In this document: positions 32,750 to 42,181 of the stretch, piece by piece | Layout: the number at the start of each line of letters is the position of its first letter | How positions within the stretch are numbered: the stretch's first letter is position 1 | Assembly: GCA_033032865.1 (NCBI GenBank) | Contig: JAWHQI010000068.1 | Coordinates: 4,960,001-5,024,000 of the forward strand | Length of the DNA stretch: 64,000 nt | Direction: 5' to 3' | From: Dactylorhiza incarnata | Taxonomy: Eukaryota; Streptophyta; Magnoliopsida; Asparagales; Orchidaceae | Notes under the pieces: generated by a model | Databases searched by the model: none | Seen by the model: the letters and a program-made list of their open reading frames with translations, nothing else | Told to the model about the DNA's origin: nothing | Translations under genes and position numbers: made by a program

Positions 32750-32761
32750 TGGTATCAAAGC
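32750..32761 (+). promoter_or_regulatory. Primer binding site of Copia-NA
   Basis: TGGTATCAAAGC, one mismatch from the usual TGGTATCAGAGC, two bases after the LTR. Confidence 0.9.
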
Positions 32762-34659
32762 GAGGTTGATCTAAAAAGGTTAACACCTTGATCAAAAAGA
32801 TCCTACCTCTTAGATGTATTTCTAAAAATTATTTTTCACATGACACAAATCAAAGATTATGCTTCCACCAGACCACCAATTTGCAACCTTGAAAAGTTTG
32901 CACTTTGGAAAACAAGAATTAGGATCTATATGAATTCTATTGGTGAAGATTTGTTCAATGTTATTTTGATAGGTCCTCCTAAGCCCTATAGAAAGGACTC
33001 AAGTGGTAAAGTGACTCAAACACTTGTCCCAAGGGCTGAGTGGACAGTTGAAGAAAAGAAGGCAGGAACAAGTGATGGAAAAGCTGTAAACATTCTAGTC
33101 TCAACCCTCTCAGATGAAATCTTTCAAAAGGTTGTGGACTGTGAATCAGCCAAAGAAATCTGGGAGGCTCTTACCAAGATGGTAGAAGGAAGTGCTGATG
33201 AAAGGAAAGATAGAAAGACTTTATTGATCTCCCAATATGAGAACTTTCAAAAGAAGCATGAAGAAAGCATATCTGAGATGTATGACAGATTTAGTCTGAT
33301 CATCAATCAATTAAGGAGCCTTGATAGAGAGATCTCTCTCACAGAGATCAATGACAAACTGTTAATGAGTCTCCCAAGTTCATGGGACTCAAGAATATGG
33401 GCAATAAGAGATACAAGAGGACAAAAGGAAATCTCAACAGATGCCCTCTTAGGAAAACTCAAATCCTATGAGCAACTGCTGAAAACCAGAGAAGAGAAGG
33501 AAAGAAGAGGAAGCACTCCAACCTCCTCAAATGATAGAAACATTGCTTTGAAAGCAACAGAAGAAGAGACCCCTGTCACTGAAGAAGAATTATTCAGCCT
33601 CCTGGCCAGGAGATTCAAGAAATGGGTCAGGAAGATGGGTCTAGAAGGAGAGAATCAAAACCAAGGTATGATAAAACTCCTACTAAAGAAATCATCTGTT
33701 ATTCCTGCAGGAAAACTGGACACATTGCACCAGAATGTCCAGAAAATACTGAGAAAGAGAAAGATCTGAAAAAGAAAGATCTCAAGAAAAAGGGGAAGAA
33801 GAAAGAAAGAGGCTTCATTGCAGAAGCTTGGAGTGAAACAGATTCTGAGGACAGCACCTCATCCAAAAGTGACAATGAAGAGTCTAAGCAAGAAGACCTA
33901 TGCTTAATGGCTTTTGAAAGCTCAAAGGAAGAACATGGTGCTAAATCATGGAGTGAGACAGAATCAGAAGGAAGCATCTCTTCTGAAGATGATAAAGAAA
34001 ATAGCCTTATTCTCATAGAGGAATCTGAGGATAAGGATGAGGTAAGCATTTTTGATGACATAGATTTTCTGTGTGATTATTTCAAAAATGATTTTAAAGG
34101 ATTATGTTTAGATCAACTAAAAGCTAAACAAGAAATTAAGAATCTAAGAGAACAAATTAATGTCATTAAAAACCAGAGAAATATAGAGGACACTTATTCT
34201 AAAAATTATGAATTAAGGGCAAACATCAGAGAAAAAGAAATAGAGAAGGCTAAAATAGAAAACCAGCTCCTTAAAAATAAGGTATCCCAAGCAAAAGCTT
34301 TTGAAGAATCAATAAAAATGAGAAGCCAAATACTCAAAGAAATCACAGAAAAATAAACAAGAAGACATAAAAATCTTGGACTAGGAGCTGATCCCTCAGC
34401 TAGTCTAATTCCATTCAACAAGCCTGCTTGGATGAGCTCTGTAAAATTCACTAAACCCACTAAATCAATAAACCAAGAAGAAGACTCACAAAATAAGGAA
34501 GAACACTCCCTCAATGAGATAAACCATTTTGATGAAACATCATACTATACGGATGAAGACTCTCAAACTACTTCTAAGAAGGCAACTAAGCCAAAAGAAA
34601 CAACTCATAAAGAAATAAAATCAGAAAAAGGGAAAAATAAAATTTGTGAAAACACAACT

Positions 34660-34890
34660 GCGTCGACTTCATATCGACGCATTAATGATAGTGCGTCGAA
34701 TTCTACTCGACGCAATCTCTCAGATGCTTCGACCTCAACTCGACGCTTGAATAAAAATATGTCGACTTTCAATCGACGCAACTTCTTACATGCGACGATT
34801 TTAGATCAACACAATCTGGAGAAAGCGCCGAATATAAATCGACGCAACTATCAACATACGTCGAATAGATATCGACTCATAAAAACTCAG
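34660..34890 (+). repeat. Seven-unit 33-bp tandem array of dyad modules inside gag
   Basis: Module starts at 34660, 34693, 34726, 34759, 34792, 34825 and 34858 are exactly 33 bp apart. The first two are perfect GCGTCGA-N7-TCGACGC; the third, fourth and sixth have one or two changes in the left arm; the fifth and seventh are more worn. Each 21-bp module encodes seven residues of the pattern (A/T)S(T/N)SxRR and a 12-bp linker encodes four. Confidence 0.95.
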
Positions 34891-34959
34891 ATCAACATAA
34901 CTATAGGACATGTCTATTCTCCAAAAACTTTCCATCTTAACCCCCATTCAGGACCCATT

Positions 34960-35103
34960 CATCCTGATCATAATTGGTATCCTAATCAAAACTTCTATCC
35001 TAACCAAAATTTCTATCCTAATCATAATTTCTATCCTGATCAAAATTTCTATCCTAACCAAAATCTCTATCCTAATCAAAATTTTTATCCTAATCAACAC
35101 CAT
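34960..35103 (+). repeat. 18-bp tandem repeat encoding YPNQNF
   Basis: Eight 18-bp units in frame, most with TATCCTAA(T/C)CAAAA(T/C)TTC, encoding YPNQNF with small variations (YPNHNF, YPDQNF, YPNQNL). It lies between the Arg-rich repeats and the last zinc knuckle. The Copia-1 gag lacks it. Confidence 0.95.
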
Positions 35104-35217
35104 TATCCCTCTCTAAACTCAAATTCCCATAATCTAAAGATAGTCAGATGTTATATCTGCAATAAAACTGGCCACATTGCCAAACAATGTTGGCACAATC
35201 AATCTAATTGTTTATAA

Positions 35218-35670
35218 AAATTAGTCCAAGGCTGACTTAGAAAACATTAGGAGCAGGAAGAAATAATCTCTCAAGAGAAACCAAGAAGTTTCAGGCAAAA
35301 TGAAAGTCACGTAGACTTATTAATCGGCGCACCATCGATAACCAATAATTATAAATAAAATCGACGCATGCGTCAACTTCGATCGACGCATACGTCGATA
35401 GGAAACCCTAACATCTTAACTCAGACTGTATCAACGCTTACGTCGAATTCCACTCGACGTTACGTCGACTTCATGAAAAAAGAGCGGTAATATTAAAATA
35501 TTTTTCTATCACATCTACTGTAATACCGAATAATCCTCGAATTGTGTCTCGTTTCGACATTTCACCTGACTTAAATAGACTCTTCAGTTAGAAATCCTCT
35601 CGCACTCTGCATCTTTCATCCTTCTTACCTCTCAGTACAACCATCTCTTCCTCTCTCTCACTGACCTAAA
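35218..35670 (+). other. Spacer between gag and 3' ORF of Copia-NA, with dyad modules
   Basis: Non-coding. 35325-35470 contains several TCGACG half-sites and one good module, ACGTCGA-N7-TCGACGT at 35440-35460. The pol deletion scar must lie here or at the end of gag. The modules resemble those at 22732-22822 of Copia-1, which lie between pol and its 3' ORF, so the deletion probably removed PR to RNase H precisely up to this spacer. Confidence 0.75.
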
Positions 35671-37344
35671 ATGGATCCCATGATAAACTCTGGTTTCGAC
35701 ATTGACCTCGAATCCTTCCAGGCCGCCGCCAAAAATTATAAGAGCATCATAGCTCTCTTCGCTGGCTGGCCTAGATAAGCTCATCTCCACAAGATGCAAG
35801 CTCCTGGAGACAGAACTCACAGAGCTAATGACTCATGTTCAGATATCTGAACAAGGAGAAATCACTGGAACAATATATGAGACACCTGTCTCAATCTCTG
35901 CTGAACACATTAGGAACACATTTGGTCTTTCATCAGGTACATTCCAATATTAGCCTTGTTCAAATCAAATAGAGAAAGCAAGTTATTTTCAAAAAAGAGT
36001 AAATAAAAATCTCCTTTACCATTCCCTTATCAGGTGATGAACCTGTGGAACTCACCCCTGATGAAATCAAGAATTTATTAATCACAATGAAGTTCTCCAA
36101 AGATAGACCAATCCACCTAAAGAAAATAAACTTCTCTGATGAATACAAACTATTGGCAGACATAGTAGGAAAGATACTACTATGTAAGATCTCTGCCCAT
36201 GATGTAGTGCCCAGGCAGCAACTGAATCTCATGGGGGCCCTTGTGCTGAAGAAGAAAGTAGACTGGGGCAGGTGCTTACTCAAAATGATAGGCTACAAAT
36301 ATTCTCACAAAGAGAATGCCTATATGAGGATTATGAGTCAAGTCCTCTTCCACTCCTTCCCTGACCTATGCAGGTCAAAAGGAATTCCCATCCCTCCTGG
36401 CAAAAGGATGTCCATTGCTCTCTTCTCAAAATGGACCAGGAAAATCCCCAAGCCTGGTGCCATTCCTGAAAGGACTCCATCTCCTCCCAACTCTCCTACT
36501 CATCCATCTTCACCTCCTCCTCTTCCTCACACAGACATCTCTTCTGTACCACCATCATCCACACCTTCACAAATACCAACTCAATCACCTGCTCAACCCT
36601 CTTCTATTCCTCCACCTCCTCCTCATCAAAATACAGTCTCCTCTCCACCTTCAACACATACACCTCCACCATTATCTCCTCCTCCTCCTCCAATACAACA
36701 TGAACCATCTCCATCCACTGAAAACCTCATCACCCAGTGTATCCAGTCAGCAGCCTAAAAATTTCAGGACATGCTGGATGGACACTGCTCTCAAATTCAC
36801 TCCTCCATCATGCACATGCAAACCCAAATAGATGGGGTCAATGCCTCTGTGCAAAGTATGAAATCATCTATCTCTTCATCTAGGGTGACCAAGTCTTTCT
36901 TAACCTCCTTGGCTAAGAAGGTCAAGAAGGGGGGGGGGGGGGAAGTTAGATGAAGAGCAGCTCTCCAGCCACAAAACTCCCTCTCACAAAACCCCTTATT
37001 CTTCAAAATCTGACAAGAACATTGGGAGTGAAGTAGTACCAGAGCTACATACTGAAGAGCAGATATCAGATGTACTGATTATAGCAAGAGAAGCTGCACA
37101 ACAAGTGGATTTATTGCAAGGGGAGGCAAGTAGAGCAGAGAATGAAGCTGAAGAGGAAGTTGAAGCTCAGGGGGAGCCAGATGCTGTTATACCTGAAGCT
37201 GGAGCTGAGAAAGAAACTGAAAAGGAAGTTCCATTTTAGGGGGAGCTGAGTGAAACACATGTTACTGAGAAGGAGCAACCCACCTCTCCAAAAACAGTAG
37301 TATTCACTAGGAAAAGAAAAACTCCTCCTACCCCTCCTGAATGA
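35671..37344 (+). pseudogene. Copia-NA 3' ORF (plant transposon-protein type) with a probable intron
   Basis: Exon 1 starts MDPMINSGFDIDLESF at 35671. An extra base near 35774 shifts the frame, then LDKLISTRCKLLETELTELMTHVQISEQGEITGT...AEHIRNTFGLSS reads to 35936. A 97-bp AT-rich insert (35937-36033) with GT and AG ends follows. Joining at GT-AG keeps the frame and gives FGLSSG-DEPVELTPDEIKNLL. Exon 2 has LADIVGKILLCKIS, KYSHKENAYMRIMSQVLF and SKGIPIPPGKR, then a proline-rich segment with many P-P pairs. An in-frame TAA follows at 36756-36758, then a helical segment, a G14 run (36929-36942) that shifts the frame, and an acidic tail to VVFTRKRKTPPTPPE. The family is known from plant retroelements; its function is unknown. 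The lesions make this copy non-coding as a whole. Confidence 0.75.
35937..36033 (+). other. Probable spliceosomal intron in the 3' ORF
   Basis: CATCAG/GTACATTC at the left and CCCTTATCAG/GTGATG at the right fit plant donor and acceptor sites. The insert is 97 bp, AT-rich, has stops in all frames near its start, and its removal restores the frame (phase 1). The homologous ORF at 11-964 reads straight through the equivalent site without an insert. Confidence 0.6.
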
Positions 37345-37497
37345 TGTGTTGAACAATATTGATACAATCTATATTTATTTAAGTCTGTTTATATGATCCC
37401 TTCTTTCTTCAGATTACTTAGCATATTTTTTCTCTATCTAAATGCTTTGTTGTGTTGATTAAAAGCTGATACAATTTCTTTCTAAATAGGGTTAAGA

Positions 37498-37512
37498 CAA
37501 ATAGGGGGAGAT
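37498..37512 (+). promoter_or_regulatory. Polypurine tract of Copia-NA
   Basis: CAAATAGGGGGAGAT directly precedes the 3' LTR. AGGGGGAG copies also occur at about 37167 and 37237 inside the 3' ORF. Confidence 0.9.
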
Positions 37513-38837
37513 TGTATGGGGAAATGATTTATCTTAACCCCTAGAATTGAGAAGAATATAATTTCTAAGAATGAAAAATTAATCTAAGAAAATTTGCGTC
37601 GAATAGTAATCGACGCATCGTCGAAATGTAGTCGTCGTTTCTCTCAGAATGAGTCGAAGTAACTCTAAGAAGAATTTGACGTAATCTTTGTCGAAGTACC
37701 TCTGACTTCTAGTCGACGCATTTAATAAAGTCGACGCACCTCAGTCGACGCACCTTCCTTATTCTTCTCTCGACGTCCAGCCAGCATGAAATCGACGTTC
37801 ACGTCGAATAATAATCGACGCACGTCGATTTCTATAAGAAATTCAAAAACACGCCAGATATCTTTCCTTCTTTCTGTAGATCTGATTTTTATAGAATGAT
37901 ATTATTCTTTTATAGCCGTTCTGAATCAATCTTTCCGTCTATTTGATTCTTGGCTAATTTGATTAAGATTATTATGGATATTATTTGAAATCAGAATGAA
38001 TTCTTTCCTTCTACAAATTTAATTCCTATGGAAACTTTTTTCTCTCTAATTGCTGATTGATTATTCTCCTTTAGCAACATCTTTTGAAACAGAGCTATAA
38101 ATAAAGAGGAGGTCGGCAGAGAATGAACACCAGTGATCCACCCTATACATTTGAAAAAGAGGAAGAGCTCCCAAGTGAAGAGTGAGAAAGCTGAGAAAAG
38201 AGATAGTGTGCTGCAGCAAAGAAAAAGCCTTCATCTTCTCCTCCTGAGGCCATTCTGCTGCAAATTCTGAAAGCTCTCACAAAAGAGAGAAAAGCTTACA
38301 ATCTCCTTCTCAGTATAGAAGAGAGATTACATTCACTATTTTTGTGCTTCTAATCTTCTTGCTAGGAAGAAGATTCCTTCTTGTTTAAATTACTTCTTCT
38401 ACTTCTTCTCCTTATCTTTATTTCACTTTTAAACTGTGTAAAAGAGTTTTTAGAATCTCTCTTCAAAAAATTCAGTTGTGCTGGTTCTAAGAGTCTCCTT
38501 ATCAAAAGACTCAGACTGGTTCTAAGAGTCTCCTTATCAAAAGACTCAGGCTGGTTCTAAGAGTCTCCTTATCAAAAGACTCAGTGCAAGATAGTGAATT
38601 CCTACCAAGGGGGTAGAAGAGTGGACTACCCAAAGTTTGGGGAACCACTATATTTTTTTGTGTTGTGCTGTGATTTTCTTCTTGTTATTTTTCTTCTTTA
38701 CTTACTTAATTCTTGTTGGTGTGTGGGAAGCTTAAATTTGTGATTATTACACATATATATATAATTGCACAAAGTATTTTTAAATCTCTATTCACCCCCC
38801 TCTAGAGAATTCTAGTGATGTTAACAGTGCACTTTCA
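37513..38837 (+). repeat. 3' LTR of Copia-NA
   Basis: It starts TGTATGGGGAAAT and ends CACTTTCA, homologous to 31429-32747 with few differences. The C run is 6 bases (38795-38800) against 11 in the 5' LTR. Confidence 0.95.
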
Positions 38838-39683
38838 TACTGGTTTACTAACTATAAGGTCATTACTTGATTTCATGTACTAGGTTGTTTACTCATGAAA
38901 TGTCAAATGTTGAGTTTGATACATTTACTCCATGTTGTTCCCTAGTAGTTGATATATTACATTTATATGTAGCAAACTGTATAGAGTATGTATGTTTTAC
39001 CCTTCTATTGAATGTCATGTTTAATACTCATGTTTATAACTGTAATAATGTGAAAGACAAGTCTTTGTCTTGTATTTTAATTAAGTTATGTACATGCATA
39101 AGTCCCTCTCACAAATGTGATAGCTATTATGTTTTGTGGCGAGTCCTTCCATTTCTTCCGAACAGGACACACCGACGGGGTATTTGTGAAGTGTCTCTTA
39201 GAAGCAGTGAGTCGTGAGGTAGATCTTAGCTACTTTCTAAGGTATTCTTCCTCCTGGGTTCTGTCTTCTTAAAAATAGAGTTGTTCGCAATTTGTGCACT
39301 TGAATTAGTCATTTACTCTGAAACAGTGCATGTTTAACCCGTACAAATAGGGCATATGGTGAGTTGTGTGTTATTCCCCTAGAAGCGGTGGTAACCGTAC
39401 CATTGTCATTGTCATGTCACTACGACGAGGCCCGTATGATCGCTAAATACTTAAAAAAGTTGTTTTTGTTGTCATATTTTATAAATCATATGGTCATGTT
39501 GGTGTCTAGCATGGAGCTTGGGTAAGCTCGTTGATCATGTAATGATAGTGATTAGCTTTTCATTACAATATTGGATGTTGTGATTCGTACGTTAACACTC
39601 CTGGACTCTTATCTTATTCGGTGTATGGGCGTTGTAATAAGATAAGTTATATTTCTATGTTTGCAATCATCTTGGACCCTTAT
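38838..39683. other. Unrecognised non-coding sequence
   Basis: No gene or element end that I can support. The small open frame at 38867-39217 has no recognisable features. The style of 39130-39430 (short GC-rich stretches in AT-rich DNA) is compatible with an old Gypsy LTR, but I cannot show it. Confidence 0.4.
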
Positions 39684-39691
39684 TATGTGAG

Positions 39692-40893
39692 CATGGGCGG
39701 ACCCACCCTAAGACACGGTCGGGCACTTGCCCGAGCGTCTTTTTCGTGGAATCGCACTTAGGGTTAGGCATTCCTCATTTCCTCCTTCGCGCGAGCCCTG
39801 ACATTTCTCCCTTCCAAGTTCTGGTGGCGTCGGCGACAGGCGATCCCCTTCTGCGATTTCTGGCGACGTCGGCGTGAGACCCCTTCTGCTAATTTTGGCG
39901 GCGGCGGCGCGAGACCTCTTCTGCGATTTCTGGCGCTAGACCCCTTCTGCCCTTTCTCCCTTCTAATTCCCTGCTTCATCACCGAGGTCTGTCCCCGAGC
40001 TGGCCGAGCAGCGTTCCGGGCAATCAGACACAAACACAGTCCCCTACTTCCATGCATTTGTGTGCAAGCACCATCGAGATGTTGGAAGCCTCGATCTCCT
40101 CCTTTCATTGTGTCTCGCCTGGAAGCCAGAAGCCTTTGGCTTGAACCCTTGATCTCTTCTTGGAGTATTAGTGCTTTATTTGAGCAAGGTACACCGTACA
40201 ATACTCTTATTCATCTTCTACAATTGTTTGTATATTGCATTCCTCCCTTCTCTCCATCCCTCATATAATCCTCATGGTTACCTATCAGGGAGTATTCATT
40301 TTAAAATCAGTTGTTCTCAAGTTAATTATATCTTCTCATATTTCAATGCTCTATTTTTGGAAGAATTCCTCCATTACTATACCTGAGAAGAAGCTTTGAT
40401 TCAGTGTGCCGCCAAGGCGCCAAGTGTTGATCCTTGATCCTCATGATTATGAGTGTTTTCATTTGATAATTTCATCTTCTCCTATTTTGATGTTAAATGT
40501 GTTGATACTTGTTAGCTCTTAAATATGTTATAAGCATTTAGTTATTGGTCTTAGTTTTAATTGTGTTAACAAGATTATCATTTTTAATGAGACCTTTCAG
40601 AAATTTTTTTAACAATCTTTAGACTTTAATTTTTATTTTATAGGGATTAGAGATTGTATACTAGAATTTTCCACCTTTCTAATTTCTCTGATTACTATAT
40701 AATTAATTAGTTGATTTTGATAGGAATTAGGATGGGTATTGTATACACACACTCAAAAATTGATTAACTAATTTTCTAGTTTCTATAGGTTTGTGTAGTT
40801 AAAATTTTGAAAGATACATGAATCAAAAATAGTTAATTTTTTATTTTTAATTTATTATGCCCGAGCGGAGTAAAAATCCTAGTTCCGCCACTG
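39692..40893. mobile_element. Non-autonomous hAT-type DNA transposon
   Basis: An exact 8-bp target duplication TATGTGAG (39684-39691 and 40894-40901) flanks a 1202-bp unit. Its ends are CATGGGCGGACCC and, read inward from the other side, CAGTGGCGGAACTAGG, with GGGCA(C)TTGCCCGAGCG and GCCCGAGCGGAG blocks close inside. Eight-base duplications and CA(G)TGGCGGA-type ends are typical of plant hAT elements of the Tip100 group. No transposase is seen. The interior has GC-rich imperfect repeats of CCCCTTCTGCGATTTCTGGCG type (39840-39950). Confidence 0.85.
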
Positions 40894-40901
40894 TATGTGA
40901 G

Positions 40902-41804
40902 TTAGTATTAGCTCTCTCACGTGATAAGTTATTTCATGTAATACCTTACTATACTTGTTGATGCTAACATAAATAACTTAAACTTGTGTTTAACGTTATA
41001 ATAAACTGTTTGACCCTACTTGCCTTGTGCCCTAAGGAGCATCGAGGAGCGGGATGATGTTACTTAGTTATCGATAACAAATATTTTGATATTAAACACA
41101 ACAGAAGAGGAGACTAGTAAGCTCGCAGCGGGTGCCTCCTCTGAGTTCAACCCGTACCGAGGTAGACGAAGAGCTATTAGGACGACTCCCGCACCACCTC
41201 CGTTACCAAACTCATCCACAGATTTGTCTGATGATCCAGTGGCTGTGAGTGTCGTAGAGATTGTCTTTCTGGACAGATTTTACTTATGTCGTTGTTTGGG
41301 CATCTGTTGTGTAGCCCTTATGTTTGGACTTTACGACTTTCTGTTTGAAACTTTGTATGTATATCTGTGATGACTTTATTTGATTACGCTGCTATTACTT
41401 CATGTTTAGACTTCCGCTATACATTTGTACCATTATACTCTCATGTGGATTATGATATTTTTGCCAGCATGCATGGTAAGCTTCACGTGGTGGTGTGTAG
41501 CCATGATGTTTGGAATCACCGCGGGACGGTTGCACTGGGCATAAAACCTGCTATCTGTATTTTGGGAGGGGGATTTTAACAACGAGCCTTTTTATAGTCA
41601 ATAAAATCCATGAAACCTCAACCACGAAGCCCAACGAGGCGGTCAACTCATCACGAGTATTTGTTTTGTATGTGTAGCACACCATGATCTATCATGCGGG
41701 TGAACTATAAGCCGATCTTGTTCTGCAAGCAAGTTTTTTTAGACATGATTGATCAAAAATCTTTCCGTATTTGAAATTCAAAAATCTATCCATATTTTCG
41801 CACA
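40902..41804. other. Unrecognised non-coding sequence
   Basis: It contains the phrase AAGGAGCATCGAGGAGCGGGATGATG (about 41034-41060) and GTGTGTAGCCATGATG near 41495, which look like worn Gypsy LTR sequence, but no boundaries are visible. The open frame at 41086-41370 has no recognisable domain. Confidence 0.4.
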
Positions 41805-41869
41805 AAATTTACACGGTAAGATTGCTGATCATACAAGTTGAATTTTACCCACAAGGAAAATAGTCACAT

Positions 41870-41930
41870 GATAGCCCGGTTGATAGAGCAGAGGACTAAA
41901 AATCCTCTTGCCACCGATTCAAATCTAGTT
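41870..41930 (+). pseudogene. Plastid-type tRNA-Phe (trnF-GAA) relic, copy 1
   Basis: GATAGC...GGTTGATAGAGCAGAGGACT-AAAAATCCTC...CACCGATTCAAATCTAG follows the D-arm, anticodon arm and T-arm of plastid trnF. The anticodon-stem strands GAGGA and TCCTC pair. The anticodon position reads AAA rather than GAA, and the acceptor stem is not formed. It is therefore a decayed copy of plastid origin in nuclear DNA. Confidence 0.7.
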
Positions 41931-41995
41931 GAATTTACACGGTAAGATTGCTGATCATACAAGTTGAATTTTACCCACAAGGAAAATAGTCACAT

Positions 41996-42056
41996 GATAG
42001 CCCGGTTGATAGAGCAGAGGACTAAAAATCCTCTTGCCACCGATTCAAATCTAGTT
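41996..42056 (+). pseudogene. Plastid-type tRNA-Phe (trnF-GAA) relic, copy 2
   Basis: The second copy, 126 bp after the first, with the same changes. It lies 125 bp upstream of the start codon of the trihelix gene, so it falls in that gene's promoter or leader region. Confidence 0.7.
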
Positions 42057-42181
42057 CGGACACGTGAATAATGTATTGGATAGATATTCATATACCTCGT
42101 ACAAATGAAATTCATTTAGACGAGCGGAACATTAGTTACTTTCTTTTTCATTTTTTTTCATCTCTTTACACTTAAAAAAGT

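Larger units (their letters stand above)
32840..35217 (+). pseudogene. Copia-NA gag with seven 11-residue repeats, one frameshift and one stop
   Basis: The start at 32840 gives MTQIKDYASTRPPICNLEKF, then the UBN2-type region (VNILVSTLSDEIFQKVVDCESAKEIWEAL...). A one-base deletion between about 33620 and 33650, compared with Copia-1, shifts the reading into the frame carrying CYSCRKTGHIAPEC (about 33705-33750). A long acidic coiled coil follows, broken by an in-frame TAA at 34354-34356. The same frame then runs to 35217: seven 11-residue repeats (ASTSYRR, ASNSTRR, ASTSTRR, MSTFNRR and so on) at 34660-34890, eight hexapeptides of the YPNQNF type (34960-35103), and a second knuckle CYICNKTGHIAKQC near the end. 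About 790 residues in all. Both knuckles are intact, unlike Copia-1. The protein should bind and package RNA. Confidence 0.9.
31429..38837 (+). mobile_element. Copia-NA: complete non-autonomous Sirevirus (gag and 3' ORF, no pol)
   Basis: It is flanked by the 5-bp target duplication TACTG (31424-31428 and 38838-38842). The LTRs are 31429-32747 and 37513-38837. The 7.4-kb unit has primer site, gag (32840-35217), a 450-bp spacer, a 3' ORF (35671-37344) and polypurine tract. Protease, integrase, RT and RNase H are absent: gag ends at its last zinc knuckle and the next coding sequence is the 3' ORF. It must have been mobilised by pol from a related element such as Copia-1. Confidence 0.95.
41805..42056 (+). 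repeat. 126-bp tandem duplication
   Basis: 41805-41930 and 41931-42056 are near-identical head-to-tail copies. Each consists of about 65 bp of leader (ACACGGTAAGATTGCTGATC...) and a tRNA-like 3' part. The duplication is recent relative to the decay of the tRNA. Confidence 0.95.

Noticed and set aside
34660..34890. CRISPR-like regular repeats
   Set aside because: The repeats are contiguous 33-bp units inside a retrotransposon gag in plant DNA, and they encode a repeat peptide. There are no unrelated spacers and no cas genes.
39764..40201. 145-residue Arg-rich frame inside the hAT element
   Set aside because: Low-complexity translation of GC-rich imperfect repeats; no transposase motif.
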